Source of the DNA: Bacillus sp. EAC
GTDB lineage: Bacteria > Bacillota > Bacilli > Bacillales > Bacillaceae_G
Direction of reading: 5' to 3'
DNA length: 64,000 nt
Assembly (NCBI RefSeq): GCF_002156875.1
Contig: NZ_NCSY01000002.1
Coordinates: 186,001-250,000 of the forward strand
The notes beneath the pieces were generated by a model. The model worked only from the letters and a program-made list of their open reading frames with translations. It made no database searches and was not told the origin of the DNA. This document shows positions 1 to 7,756 of the stretch, piece after piece; position 1 is the first letter of the stretch, and the number at the start of each line of letters is the position of its first letter. A program made the translations under genes and the position numbers.

Positions 1-67
1 TCCATTACAGGAAACCATAGTTGTTTTGTATAGATTACATTAATAAAAATTCCTCGAAAAAATTACT

Positions 68-117
68 TTGACAGATAGAGTAATTATTGTTAACATTACT
101 CTATCAGATAGAATAAT
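68..117 (+). promoter_or_regulatory. Promoter with overlapping PadR-type operator
   Basis: A -35 box TTGACA (68-73) and a -10 box TAACAT (91-96) are separated by 17 bases. Overlaid on them is a perfect inverted repeat, GATAGAGTAAT (74-84) and ATTACTCTATC (95-105). CAGATAGAGTAAT (72-84) recurs as CAGATAGAATAAT (105-117), 33 bases away, about three helical turns. The site is immediately upstream of a padR gene, and PadR regulators commonly repress their own operon, so self-regulation is inferred. Confidence 0.75.
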
Positions 118-136
118 ATGTTTTAGAAGGTGGATT

Positions 137-463
137 ATGGTTAGAAGTGACATCATACGCGGACATTTAGATTCAATTATATTAAAATTAATTTTTGAGA
201 AAGATCGTTATGGTTATGAAATTTCACAAGAAATAGGATTACGTACAGACAATCGATTTCAGATTAAAGAAGCTACTTTATATGCAGTATTTCAGCGTTT
301 GGAAAAGAAAGAACTTGTTGAAGCTTATTTTGGAGATATCACCCATGGTGGAAAACGAAAGTATTACAAAATTACATCATTAGGTAAGGCATATTTAAAC
401 GAAATGGCGAAAGAGTGGCAGGAAGTTAAAGAAATTATCGATTTATTTATGGAGGACTTATGA
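137..463 (+). CDS. PadR family transcriptional regulator
   Basis: This small winged-helix repressor (108 residues) has the PadR N-terminal domain: a helix-turn-helix with YGYEISQEI, the segment EATLYAVFQRLEKKELVEAYF and the basic wing GGKRKYYKIT. The ATG at 137 is preferred because AAGGTGG lies just upstream. A longer reading back to position 68 would run through the promoter and operator. The stop codon overlaps the start of the next gene (ATGATG at 460), so the two are translationally coupled. It probably represses this three-gene operon; the inducer is unknown. Confidence 0.88.
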   Translation: MVRSDIIRGHLDSIILKLIFEKDRYGYEISQEIGLRTDNRFQIKEATLYAVFQRLEKKELVEAYFGDITHGGKRKYYKITSLGKAYLNEMAKEWQEVKEIIDLFMEDL

Positions 464-873
464 TGAGAAAAATTAAAAATCACATTGAAGAATTATTTAA
501 AGAAATTCCAAAAAGTAAAGAAACTGAGTTAGTAAAACAAGAGATCATTCAAAATTTAGAAGAAAAAGTAATGTATCTAATGGAGAATGGTAAAGAAGAA
601 GAGGATGCAATTAATAAGGCTATTGTTGAATTTGGTGATATTGAAGAGTTAAAAAAAGAACTTGGAGTTAAGCAACCCGAGATAGACAATCGAAGAATTA
701 AATTAGCAAAATTAAATTTAAAATTTGCTCTTTGTGGTAGTGCTTTAATAATTGCATTTTTTATCTTTATTAATTTCTACTATACACCTAAAACAATTTG
801 GTTCGTTTATCCGACATTCGGATTATTATGGTGGCCTTTATCAATGTACTTTTATGTACAACGTAAAAAGTGA
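460..873 (+). CDS. HAAS/DUF1700-like membrane protein
   Basis: This protein has 137 residues. The first ~70 form a charged helical HAAS-type (permease prefix/DUF1700-like) domain with the pattern EDAINKAIVEFGDIEELKKELG. After a linker come two hydrophobic segments (about 85-105 and 112-131) ending in PLSMYFYVQRKK. Genes of this type normally follow a padR gene in Bacilli, as here. GGAGG precedes the ATG at 460, which overlaps the padR stop. The C-terminal two-helix unit matches the repeat unit in the next gene. Biochemical function is unknown; a PadR-paired membrane stress or signalling role is typical for the family. Confidence 0.78.
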   Translation: MMRKIKNHIEELFKEIPKSKETELVKQEIIQNLEEKVMYLMENGKEEEDAINKAIVEFGDIEELKKELGVKQPEIDNRRIKLAKLNLKFALCGSALIIAFFIFINFYYTPKTIWFVYPTFGLLWWPLSMYFYVQRKK

Positions 874-884
874 GGGATGAAACA

Positions 885-1520
885 ATGAAGAATTATGTGA
901 AATTTGCTACTGCTGGATGCATTATGACAATGATATTTTTTATGATTGTTAATTTTATAACTTCACCTGATACGCTATGGTTTATCTATCCTAGTTTCTT
1001 CCTTCTTTTATGGCCTATTAGCTTATACTTTGTTTCGAAAAGATCATTAAAACAATTTTCATTTCTCCTTAGTTTAGTCATTATTGCATTTCTTTTTACT
1101 GAAAACTTAATTCATTCACCTGATTATTTATGGTTCTTATATGCTGCATATCCATTAATTTGGTGGCCAATCATTATGTATTTAGAAGAAAAAGCTTACA
1201 CATTATTTGTTGCCCTAATTGGTTGCATGATCACTATTGCATACTATTCAATTTTAAATTATCTTACCTCTCCAGAATACCCTTGGGCAATTTATCCTGC
1301 ATTTGTCGTGATGTGGTGGCCATTATCAATCTATCACGCGAAAAAGAAATCCTTTGTAGCCTATTCTTTTTATGCTAGTATTTTAATCAGTATTTTCTTT
1401 ATTTATGTAAATTACATTTCTTCGCCTCATACGATATGGGCAATCTATCCAATCTTTGCAGTTATTTGGTGGCCACTTAGCATGTATTTCTATGTGTATA
1501 AGAAGAAAAAAATAGTTTAG
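885..1520 (+). CDS. Membrane protein of four tandem two-helix repeats
   Basis: This is a 211-residue integral membrane protein of about eight transmembrane segments. It consists of four units of ~50-56 residues, each ending in a variant of SPxxxWxxYPxFxxxWWPLSMY. The same unit forms the C-terminus of the preceding gene, giving five copies across two genes. I chose the ATG at 885 because GAGGG sits 8 bases upstream; the GTG at 870 has no proper site. No catalytic residues are visible. The third gene of the PadR operon; function unknown. Confidence 0.75.
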   Translation: MKNYVKFATAGCIMTMIFFMIVNFITSPDTLWFIYPSFFLLLWPISLYFVSKRSLKQFSFLLSLVIIAFLFTENLIHSPDYLWFLYAAYPLIWWPIIMYLEEKAYTLFVALIGCMITIAYYSILNYLTSPEYPWAIYPAFVVMWWPLSIYHAKKKSFVAYSFYASILISIFFIYVNYISSPHTIWAIYPIFAVIWWPLSMYFYVYKKKKIV

Positions 1521-1550
1521 TTCAATTATAGAATCATAGTGCATTCATGT

Positions 1551-1580
1551 AGACTTCAAATTTAATTTGGAGTCTTTTTT
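1551..1580 (+). terminator. Rho-independent terminator of the PadR operon
   Basis: An imperfect hairpin (AGACTTCAAATT paired with AATTTGGAGTCT) is followed by a T-run, 30 bases after the stop of the repeat-unit membrane protein. Confidence 0.7.
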
Positions 1581-1586
1581 ATTTTA

Positions 1587-1654
1587 GTTGTTTTTGTAAA
1601 CTTTGTATCTGGTATTTTGTAGATTTCCACTACGGTGCTTGATTGTTCTTTTTA
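1587..1654 (+). repeat. Decayed left-end copy of the dispersed repeat
   Basis: The stretch begins TTGTTTTTGTAAACTTTG and continues into TTTTGTAGATTTCCACT. These match the left part of the dispersed repeat best preserved at 51883-52167. The central and right parts are missing, so this is a truncated relic. Confidence 0.5.
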
Positions 1655-1660
1655 ACATGA

Positions 1661-1690
1661 AAAAAGGAGCTTAAGCTCCTTTTTTTTATT
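1661..1690. terminator. Bidirectional terminator hairpin
   Basis: A perfect hairpin (AAAAAAGGAGC, loop TTAA, GCTCCTTTTTT) lies at the 3' end of the leftward LysE gene and overlaps its stop codon region. The runs of A and T on either side let it work in both directions. Confidence 0.8.
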
Positions 1691-2282
1691 CAATAAATGA
1701 AATAACCCCTAAAATAATAATTAGTAATCCAGCTATTTTATTAACTAAACCCAAATAAGGCGTAATTTTACTTCGAAAGATACTTACAATATTACTTAAA
1801 ATAAACCACCAAGCAATCGCACCTAAAAAGACACCGATAATTAATGAAAAAGCTGATAAATTAGTATTAGAACCCTTATCAATTCCTAAACCAGCAAACA
1901 TTGCGACGAAATTTAGGATTGTCACCGGATTGGTAATCATTAATAAAAATGTTGAAAGATACATTCCTATATAACTTTCACCTTTTAAATTGGCAGCAGT
2001 ATTTGATGGTTTTTTTAGAAATGTTTTGATTCCTAAGTAAAATAAAAAGACAGCACCTATAACCCTTAGCAGCATTTGCTGTTCAATCAAAAAAGATGAG
2101 ACAACAGAAAATCCAAATGCTGCTATACTTGCATAAATTAAATTTGCTGATGATGCACCTAAGCCAGTCATAAATCCGGCAGTTTTTCCTCTAGAAAGAA
2201 TTCTCTGTATACATAGTAATCCAATTGGGCCAACAGGTGCCGATACTGAAAAACCCAAAATAAAACTCTTTAGTAACAACAT
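1686..2282 (-). CDS. LysE family amino acid exporter (second copy)
   Basis: This is a 198-residue membrane protein with about six hydrophobic segments and the LysE N-terminal signature FSVSAPVGPIGLLCIQRIL. A second family motif, TNPVTILNFVAMFAGLG, lies in the middle. Members export amino acids or related small molecules. The ATG at 2282 is chosen because AAAGGA is correctly spaced; the upstream TTG at 2300 lies within that site. It follows a close homologue with a gap of about 40 bases and is downstream of an Lrp regulator, so the three probably form one operon. The substrate cannot be read from the sequence. Confidence 0.85.
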   Translation of the reverse strand: MLLLKSFILGFSVSAPVGPIGLLCIQRILSRGKTAGFMTGLGASSANLIYASIAAFGFSVVSSFLIEQQMLLRVIGAVFLFYLGIKTFLKKPSNTAANLKGESYIGMYLSTFLLMITNPVTILNFVAMFAGLGIDKGSNTNLSAFSLIIGVFLGAIAWWFILSNIVSIFRSKITPYLGLVNKIAGLLIIILGVISFIE

Positions 2283-2322
2283 CTTAAAAATTCCTTTCAA
2301 TATTCAATCTTAATGTGAGGTT

Positions 2323-2937
2323 TTAAAGTAAGCCGTATAATGCAATACCACCAAAAATAATAATAATGACCCCAGATAAACGATTAATAACTGTTAAAGA
2401 TTGATTACTTATTCGATTCCTAAACAAGCCTACTCCACTACTTAAAATAACCCACCATAAAGTAGACCCACAAAAAACACCTACAACTAAAATAACAGAT
2501 GCGATTAAATTATTATCTGAACTCGAAATACCTAATCCTGCAAAAATTGCAATGAAAGATAGAATCGTCATTGGATTTGTAAGCGTCAAAAATAAGACTG
2601 ATAAAAATGCACTAATGATATTTTTCTTTTGCGTGTCAGACTGATCAAAACTAGCTTTTGATCTGAGTGTTTTTATTCCTAAATAACAAAGGAAAAAACC
2701 TCCGATTAGTTGAATCCAAAAATGCTGACCAATTAAAAAATTAGTTATAACTGTCAGACCGAACCCCGCAATCAAACCATAAATCCCATCTGCTGTAGCT
2801 GCTCCTAAGCCTGAAACTAATCCCACAATCCTTCCATGTGCTAAAGTTCTTCTGATGCATAAAACACCGATTGGTCCAACTGGGGCAGCAATTGATAAAC
2901 CAATAATTAATCCTTTTATAAAAAATGCTATACTCAT
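2323..2937 (-). CDS. LysE family amino acid exporter (first copy)
   Basis: This 204-residue membrane protein has the LysE start motif GLSIAAPVGPIGVLCIRRTLA and the central TNPMTILSFIAIFAGLG. It is clearly homologous to the next gene in the operon, so the pair looks like an old tandem duplication. GGGAGGGG precedes the ATG at 2937. It begins 10 bases after the end of the Lrp-type regulator. LysE exporters are often controlled by an adjacent amino-acid-sensing regulator, which fits this arrangement. Whether the two copies act separately or as a hetero-oligomer is unknown. Confidence 0.86.
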   Translation of the reverse strand: MSIAFFIKGLIIGLSIAAPVGPIGVLCIRRTLAHGRIVGLVSGLGAATADGIYGLIAGFGLTVITNFLIGQHFWIQLIGGFFLCYLGIKTLRSKASFDQSDTQKKNIISAFLSVLFLTLTNPMTILSFIAIFAGLGISSSDNNLIASVILVVGVFCGSTLWWVILSSGVGLFRNRISNQSLTVINRLSGVIIIIFGGIALYGLL

Positions 2938-2947
2938 ATGCCCCTCC

Positions 2948-3418
2948 CTACTCTATTGAAAATTTATGTTTTTGTAGTGGAAGTCGAAAAGTCTCTTTCG
3001 TTGTATCCATTACAATTGTTGTTTTTGTTCGAATAACGCCTTTAAGTCCTTTAATTTCATGACTAATTACTCGGTCTAAATCCTTCGTATTTCTACTTTT
3101 AATTTTGAGTAAATAATCATCCTCACCAGCAATATGATGACATTCTTGTACTTCTTCTAATTGATTAATCAGTTCTAAAAATGGTGCTCTATTTTCAGGA
3201 CGCTCAAGTGATACTGCTACAAATGCTGTGAGTTCACTACCTACTTTTTCTGAATCAACTAATACCCCAAAGTTCTTAATTACACCTTGCTCTGTTAACC
3301 GATTCACTCGGTCTGCAGTAGCGGGAGCAGACAATCCAATTTCTGCTGCTAAATCGGCCCATTTGATTCTTGAATTATCCATTAAGCGATTAATGATTTT
3401 CAAATCGTAAGTATCCAT
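2948..3418 (-). CDS. Lrp/AsnC family transcriptional regulator
   Basis: This has 156 residues: an N-terminal AsnC-type helix-turn-helix (LKIINRLMDNSRIKWADLAAEIGLSAPATADRVNRL, about residues 4-40) and a C-terminal RAM ligand-binding domain (VQECHHIAGEDDYLLKIKSRNTKDLDRVI). Family members bind amino acids and often control exporters. The ATG at 3418 has GAAGG at a good distance; a TTG two codons earlier is too close to it. It is the first gene of the leftward lrp-lysE-lysE operon and is the likely regulator of the exporters. Confidence 0.9.
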   Translation of the reverse strand: MDTYDLKIINRLMDNSRIKWADLAAEIGLSAPATADRVNRLTEQGVIKNFGVLVDSEKVGSELTAFVAVSLERPENRAPFLELINQLEEVQECHHIAGEDDYLLKIKSRNTKDLDRVISHEIKGLKGVIRTKTTIVMDTTKETFRLPLQKHKFSIE

Positions 3419-3424
3419 TTTCAA

Positions 3425-3771
3425 ATACCTTCTTTTATAAGTTTTATTATATAATATCTTATTTTATGAAAGTAATTCAACACTTTCTCAAATGAAAACT
3501 ACTCTTTTTAAATGTTGGCTTACCATAAACCATTAAAATGACCATTTTCGAAATTTTAATTTCCTTCTACTATACTTAAATGCCACTTAGACTGTGTTTT
3601 GAACATTACTTTCTCAACAATTGAACGGGATCGTTCAAAACCAATCTTGAATAAAAAATTAAAAATTAATTAAAATCCAATATGGACTAGCTTTAATAAA
3701 CATATATTTTTTATATGCCTAATAACATGAAAAGGTAAGACAAACTTTTTTTATAGGGAGGCATCACTTTT
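3425..3771. other. Intergenic region with one palindrome
   Basis: This AT-rich region separates the leftward Lrp operon from rightward ymaF. It holds a perfect palindrome, TTGAACG (3621-3627), GGAT, CGTTCAA (3632-3638). It resembles but does not match the Bacillus LexA box, because the GAAC and GTTC halves are 6 rather than 4 bases apart. I see no gene here. Confidence 0.5.
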
Positions 3772-4146
3772 ATGCACAGAGACCCCTCAAATTTTGAACG
3801 TCAAAGAAATAAGGAATCAAACAATTCCAGTCAAAAAGCTCAAACCCATGTGCATGAGTTTCTTGCTAGCACTAAATTGGCAGAGGAAGGAGATGATCGA
3901 CATAACCATCGGTTTGCCGGAGTTACAAGTGAAGTAATTCCAAAAGGAAGACATAGTCATATCCATCGTATTACAGTTAACACAGATTTTTTAGATCATC
4001 ATCATGAAGTTATAATAGAAACTGGTCCTCCTATTCCTGTTGGAAATGGAAAACATGTACACTTCGTCAGAGGAATGACTACTGAAAACGACGAACATGA
4101 CCATGACCTTGAATTCGCTACTTTAATTGATAAACCTCTTGTGTGA
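3772..4146 (+). CDS. ymaF: YmaF family histidine-rich protein
   Basis: This is a 124-residue soluble protein of the YmaF family. It contains six evenly spread histidine clusters: HVH (26-28), HNH (44-46), HSHIH (61-65), HHH (76-78), HVH (95-97) and HDH (109-111). Such regular HxH motifs suggest metal binding, but the family has no established function to my knowledge. The N-terminal ~25 residues are polar and probably disordered. GGGAGG precedes the ATG. It is a single-gene unit ended by a bidirectional hairpin. Confidence 0.8.
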   Translation: MHRDPSNFERQRNKESNNSSQKAQTHVHEFLASTKLAEEGDDRHNHRFAGVTSEVIPKGRHSHIHRITVNTDFLDHHHEVIIETGPPIPVGNGKHVHFVRGMTTENDEHDHDLEFATLIDKPLV

Positions 4147-4240
4147 AAAGGTAGCTACTAATACTGCTAAATTAAATGAATATTGATTTATGTATGTTTA
4201 TGTCACATTTAATGTACATAAATTCTTTCTTTAAATGAAA

Positions 4241-4267
4241 AAGGACCTTCCATATATGGAGGTCCTT
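4241..4267. terminator. Bidirectional terminator between ymaF and VOC gene
   Basis: Hairpin AAGGACC...GGTCCTT with inner TCCA TATA TGGA stands between convergent genes. It serves ymaF and also reaches the stop codon of the leftward gene. Confidence 0.7.
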
Positions 4268-4667
4268 AACTACTCTTCAATCCTTTAGTATTCATTAATA
4301 CAATTCTCCACCCATCAGGATCTTCAATTGTAATGCTTTTTCCAAGCCAATATGGATTGTCTGGTTCGACTTCATCATAGCCTAGTTGATGAAGTCTATT
4401 TTTTACTAATTCAATTTCGGTTTGATCAGGTATATAAAATACTAGAAGATTATCCTTTGTAGGTGCAGGACATGGACTTCCATCGATATGTTGAGTAAAT
4501 TCTAGATGATATTCAACATTAGGTAATCCGAACATGATTCCATCATAGCCGTCATGGTTTTCAAACCCTCCAACCCGTTTTAATCCAAGTCCTTCACCAT
4601 AAAATTCAATAATTTTATCTAATTGATCTGTTGGTCTTGCAATTCGAAATTGCACCCAATTTCCCAT
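4266..4667 (-). CDS. VOC family (glyoxalase/dioxygenase-like) protein
   Basis: This 133-residue single-domain protein has the vicinal oxygen chelate fold: start GNWVQFRIARPTDQLDKIIEFYGEGLGL, a central YDGIMFGLP and the terminal motif IEDPDGWRIVLMNT. Proteins of this size act as glyoxalase-, dioxygenase- or resistance-type enzymes; the substrate is not predictable. The ATG at 4667 is chosen because GGAG lies 6 bases upstream, while the ATG at 4679 has no site. It stands alone, with a terminator overlapping its stop. Confidence 0.82.
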   Translation of the reverse strand: MGNWVQFRIARPTDQLDKIIEFYGEGLGLKRVGGFENHDGYDGIMFGLPNVEYHLEFTQHIDGSPCPAPTKDNLLVFYIPDQTEIELVKNRLHQLGYDEVEPDNPYWLGKSITIEDPDGWRIVLMNTKGLKSS

Positions 4668-4817
4668 AATAATCTCCATTCATTTATTAATAATTGTCTC
4701 TTTTCTTTAAGATTGTTTTTTAAAAGGTTTATTAGCGATCATGAAATTGAAAAGAAGTTGATTAGAATGGAAATCAACTAAAATCCTTCTTAAATAGCAA
4801 CAAAGTTTAAGAACAGC

Positions 4818-5366
4818 CTAATAATTTGAAGCACTCCACTCTTCATTTAGTTTTTTAGCTAATTGTGTATAAAGCTTTAACTCTTGGATTAAACCGTCAA
4901 CTAAATATGATGGATTTTCATCTAAACTTAACCCTCCGGAAATAAAATCAGTTGGATCAATAACTAATTGTTTTGATAATACATTTGCATAAAGTGCTCT
5001 TAATACAATTCTCATATTATTTAATGCATTTATTCCACCTTTTCCACCACCAGAAACAGCAATGATGGCAACAGGTTTGTCTTTAAAATGTTTACTTCCT
5101 AAAAAATCAAATGCATTCTTTAACGCTCCACTCATGCCCCCATGATATTCAGGAGTAGCTACAATAACTGCGTCAGCATTCTCCAATTGTGCTCTTAACT
5201 TTTGAATGTTTATTAATTCATTCTGTTCTTCTTGTCCGTTATAGATTGGTAAAACTAATTCACTTAGATCAATCGTTTTAATACCATATTTTTTAGAAAT
5301 AATTGCTGATAATTTCCCTGTTCGTCCTTCCTTCCTTGGACTTCCACTAATCATTACAATATTCAT
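4818..5366 (-). CDS. azr: NADPH-dependent FMN reductase / azoreductase
   Basis: This 182-residue flavodoxin-like reductase has the phosphate-binding loop GSPRKEGRTGK near the N-terminus, TPEYHGGMSGALKNAFDFL in the middle, and VSGGGKGGINALNNMR. It strongly resembles B. subtilis YhdA/Azr, which reduces azo dyes and quinones with NADPH and FMN. Start ATG 5366 has GAGGAG eight bases upstream. It lies downstream of yhcY-yhcZ, the same order as in B. subtilis. A hairpin separates it from yhcZ, so it may be partly uncoupled from that operon. Confidence 0.88.
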   Translation of the reverse strand: MNIVMISGSPRKEGRTGKLSAIISKKYGIKTIDLSELVLPIYNGQEEQNELINIQKLRAQLENADAVIVATPEYHGGMSGALKNAFDFLGSKHFKDKPVAIIAVSGGGKGGINALNNMRIVLRALYANVLSKQLVIDPTDFISGGLSLDENPSYLVDGLIQELKLYTQLAKKLNEEWSASNY

Positions 5367-5477
5367 ACTTTCCACTCCTCTTAGCTTTGTACTTTTAGTA
5401 TAGTCAAAAGAATTGTTGTAATCGTCAGTCGTTTGGTAGAACTTTTCTACACGTTTTGATGTAGATAAGAATTAAAT

Positions 5478-5503
5478 AAACCTACAACTAAAGTTGTAGG
5501 TTT
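5478..5503 (-). terminator. Hairpin between yhcZ and azr
   Basis: The palindrome AAACCTACAAC, short loop, GTTGTAGGTTT follows the yhcZ stop. The tail is only moderately T-rich (ATTTAATT), so it may be a leaky terminator lowering azr expression from the upstream promoter. Confidence 0.5.
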
Positions 5504-6150
5504 TAATCAGATAATCCATTTCGAATCGCATAAAGTGCTAATTGAGTACGATCTTGAAGCAGAGTCTTTGCCAATATATTTGATACATGTGTTTTCACAG
5601 TTTTCTCTGTTATAAATAATGCAGATGCAATTTCTTTATTGCTTTTACCTCGCGTAATTTCCTTTAATACATCAATTTCACGCTTTGTCAGTTTTTCTTG
5701 CAAAATATCTTCTTTTTTTGTTTCAGTTTTACTTGTTAATGCCGATACTAGTTGTGTCGTAACCTTAGAATGAAACTGTTTTTCTCCATTATAAATTTTA
5801 CGAATTGCTGACACTAACTCATCAGGGTCGCTATCTTTTAAATAATAGCCAGCTGCGCCAGCTTCAATTGCTGGTAAAATATGATCTTGATCATAAAAAC
5901 TAGTCAAAATCATTACCTTAACAGGATATCCCTCAATTTTAATTCGTTCAGTTGCTTGAATTCCATCTACTATCGGCATAGATAAATCCATAACGACAAT
6001 ATCAGGTTTTAATTCTTTTACTAATTTCAAAGCCTCTTCACCATTCGAAGCTTCCCCAATTACTTCAATATCTGTCTGGGTATTTAAAAAGAAAATTAAC
6101 CCTCTTCTGACAACATGATGGTCATCTGCAATTAATAGCTTAATAGTCAT
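5503..6150 (-). CDS. yhcZ: NarL/LuxR-type response regulator
   Basis: This is a 215-residue regulator. The receiver domain has acidic pocket D9-D10, the phosphorylation site D55 in VVMDLSMP, and the switch region ILTSFYDQ. The C-terminal LuxR helix-turn-helix runs LTKREIDVLKEITRGKSNKEIASALFITEKTVKTHVSNIL. It starts 17 bases after the yhcY kinase gene and must be its partner. It matches B. subtilis YhcZ and staphylococcal AirR-type regulators. The likely targets include the downstream azr gene, by analogy. Confidence 0.9.
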   Translation of the reverse strand: MTIKLLIADDHHVVRRGLIFFLNTQTDIEVIGEASNGEEALKLVKELKPDIVVMDLSMPIVDGIQATERIKIEGYPVKVMILTSFYDQDHILPAIEAGAAGYYLKDSDPDELVSAIRKIYNGEKQFHSKVTTQLVSALTSKTETKKEDILQEKLTKREIDVLKEITRGKSNKEIASALFITEKTVKTHVSNILAKTLLQDRTQLALYAIRNGLSD

Positions 6151-6166
6151 ACATTCTTCTCCTTCT

Positions 6167-7285
6167 TTAAAAAGGAATATTCATTGTGATCTTCGTCCCT
6201 TTATTTAATTCACTATCAACTTTAAATGACCCTTTGAGTGATTCAACTCTTTCCCTCATACTTTTTAAACCAAGAGTAGGGATAACAACATTCGAAGGGC
6301 AATTAAAACCAACGCCTTTGTCTTGAATGGTCATTTTCACATTCTTACTATTACTAGATAATTGCAGATAGATATCTGTTTGACCAGAATGCTTACGACA
6401 ATTATTTAAGGCTTCTTGACCAACTCGCCATAGAGTTTCTTCAATTTTAGCTGGTAAGACTGTAATTCCCTTTACATTTCTATGTACGTTCAATCCTAGC
6501 ATTTCGCCATAGTTAATTAATGCACTAACAATCCCTTTTTCAATTCCTTGTGGTCTAAGTTGCCAAATTAAAGCTTTCATTTCGGCTTGTGCTTCTTGAG
6601 CAATTTGTTGAATTTGATTAAATGTATCCTTTAAATTCTGATTATCTGATACATTCATCCCAGCTTTAGCTGTAACACTTATTGAAAATAGTAATTGACT
6701 AACTGAATCATGTAAATCCTTCGCTAATCGGTTACGCTCTTGAATTACCTCTATTTCTTTTACTCTTTCAGTTAATTGAATTCTTTTTATAGCCGTACCA
6801 ATTTGCAAGGCAACTGCACCTAATAAATTCAATTCTTCTTGATCAAATTGCAATTTATTAGAAGCTGCGACATTGAGTAAACCAAATGATTCTTCTCCTG
6901 CTTGTAGCGGAACAGTAGCATGGTGAGTTACGCCATTTGTTTCTCCCCATTTATGAATAATCGAATCTTCTAATCTTTTACACTCCATAATATTTGAAGC
7001 TTTATTTAACCTACCTTGCACATATTTACTAACACACCAGCAATCTCCGTTACACATTGGCTTTATTTCTTCATTTGTTAAAGCAGGTGGTAATTCATGT
7101 GAAGCAACCAATTCATAATTTCCATTTTTATCGATTAAGAATATCCAACCAGTGTCTAATCCAGTAACTTGAATTAATTTGGCTAACGCACAGTCGAGGG
7201 TACTATATAAATCAGTACCCTCATTCAATATTTCTGCAATTTCTTTTAATACTTGCAACTCTAAAAGAAACGATTCTTTTTTCAT
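6167..7285 (-). CDS. yhcY: GAF-domain sensor histidine kinase (YhcY/AirS-like)
   Basis: This 372-residue cytoplasmic kinase has no transmembrane segment. Residues ~10-170 form a GAF domain holding the cysteine cluster C78-x3-C82-x-C84 plus C102. Residues ~180-250 form a HisKA_3 domain with phospho-acceptor H192 in RLAKDLHDSVSQ, followed by an HATPase_c domain with GLKSMRERVESLKG. The S. aureus homologue AirS is known to sense oxygen or redox state through an iron-sulfur cluster in its GAF domain, and the cysteines here suggest the same. The start overlaps the SRPBCC stop by four bases. It phosphorylates YhcZ. Confidence 0.88.
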   Translation of the reverse strand: MKKESFLLELQVLKEIAEILNEGTDLYSTLDCALAKLIQVTGLDTGWIFLIDKNGNYELVASHELPPALTNEEIKPMCNGDCWCVSKYVQGRLNKASNIMECKRLEDSIIHKWGETNGVTHHATVPLQAGEESFGLLNVAASNKLQFDQEELNLLGAVALQIGTAIKRIQLTERVKEIEVIQERNRLAKDLHDSVSQLLFSISVTAKAGMNVSDNQNLKDTFNQIQQIAQEAQAEMKALIWQLRPQGIEKGIVSALINYGEMLGLNVHRNVKGITVLPAKIEETLWRVGQEALNNCRKHSGQTDIYLQLSSNSKNVKMTIQDKGVGFNCPSNVVIPTLGLKSMRERVESLKGSFKVDSELNKGTKITMNIPF

Positions 7286-7731
7286 CCTTTAACTAATTCC
7301 TTCATCCTGTTGTCCAACTGATCCAGTACAAATGGCCATGCTTCCTTGTGCTGATCTCTTGAAAGCTCATCAGGAAAACCAGCATGAGTTAACTTAATCA
7401 CTGCAGCTCCACTTTCATTTGTTTCAAACTCAACTGTTACAACTGTTTCCGCTTTTGTTCCTGCAGTAAACCAAGATATCTCTACTAGTTGATTTTGCTC
7501 CAATTTCAAGAAGCGACCGTAATGTGGATGACGTTTATCTTCAAAATGTGTTTCAAAGAAAAAGACTGAATTCACTTCTGCTTTCATGATAACTGAACCT
7601 GGAGCAGCAAACCAATCACCAAATTTTTCAGTCCAAGCCTCGTACAAAACATTTAAAGGTGTTTCCATTACTCTCTCAACAGATAAGCTATGTGGTCTAC
7701 TTGTAAGGTCTGGATAACTAATTACACTCAT
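7282..7731 (-). CDS. SRPBCC/AHSA1-like domain protein
   Basis: This 149-residue protein has the START/AHA1-like fold. Its features are an N-terminal strand with SVERVMETPLNVLYEAWTEKFGDWFAAPGSV, central FETHFEDKRHPHYGRFLKLE and the final helix AWPFVLDQLDNRMKELVKG. Such domains bind hydrophobic ligands; no specific activity is assigned. I placed the start at ATG 7731 because GGAGGT sits just upstream; the longer frame would run into the preceding gene. The stop overlaps the start of yhcY (ATGA), so it is coupled to the sensor kinase and may be linked to the same stimulus. Confidence 0.8.
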   Translation of the reverse strand: MSVISYPDLTSRPHSLSVERVMETPLNVLYEAWTEKFGDWFAAPGSVIMKAEVNSVFFFETHFEDKRHPHYGRFLKLEQNQLVEISWFTAGTKAETVVTVEFETNESGAAVIKLTHAGFPDELSRDQHKEAWPFVLDQLDNRMKELVKG

Positions 7732-7756
7732 TTCAATACCTCCAAAACAATTTTCA

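Noticed and set aside
3621-3638. LexA-like SOS box
   Set aside because: The palindrome has six rather than four bases between GAAC and GTTC and does not precede a DNA-damage gene.
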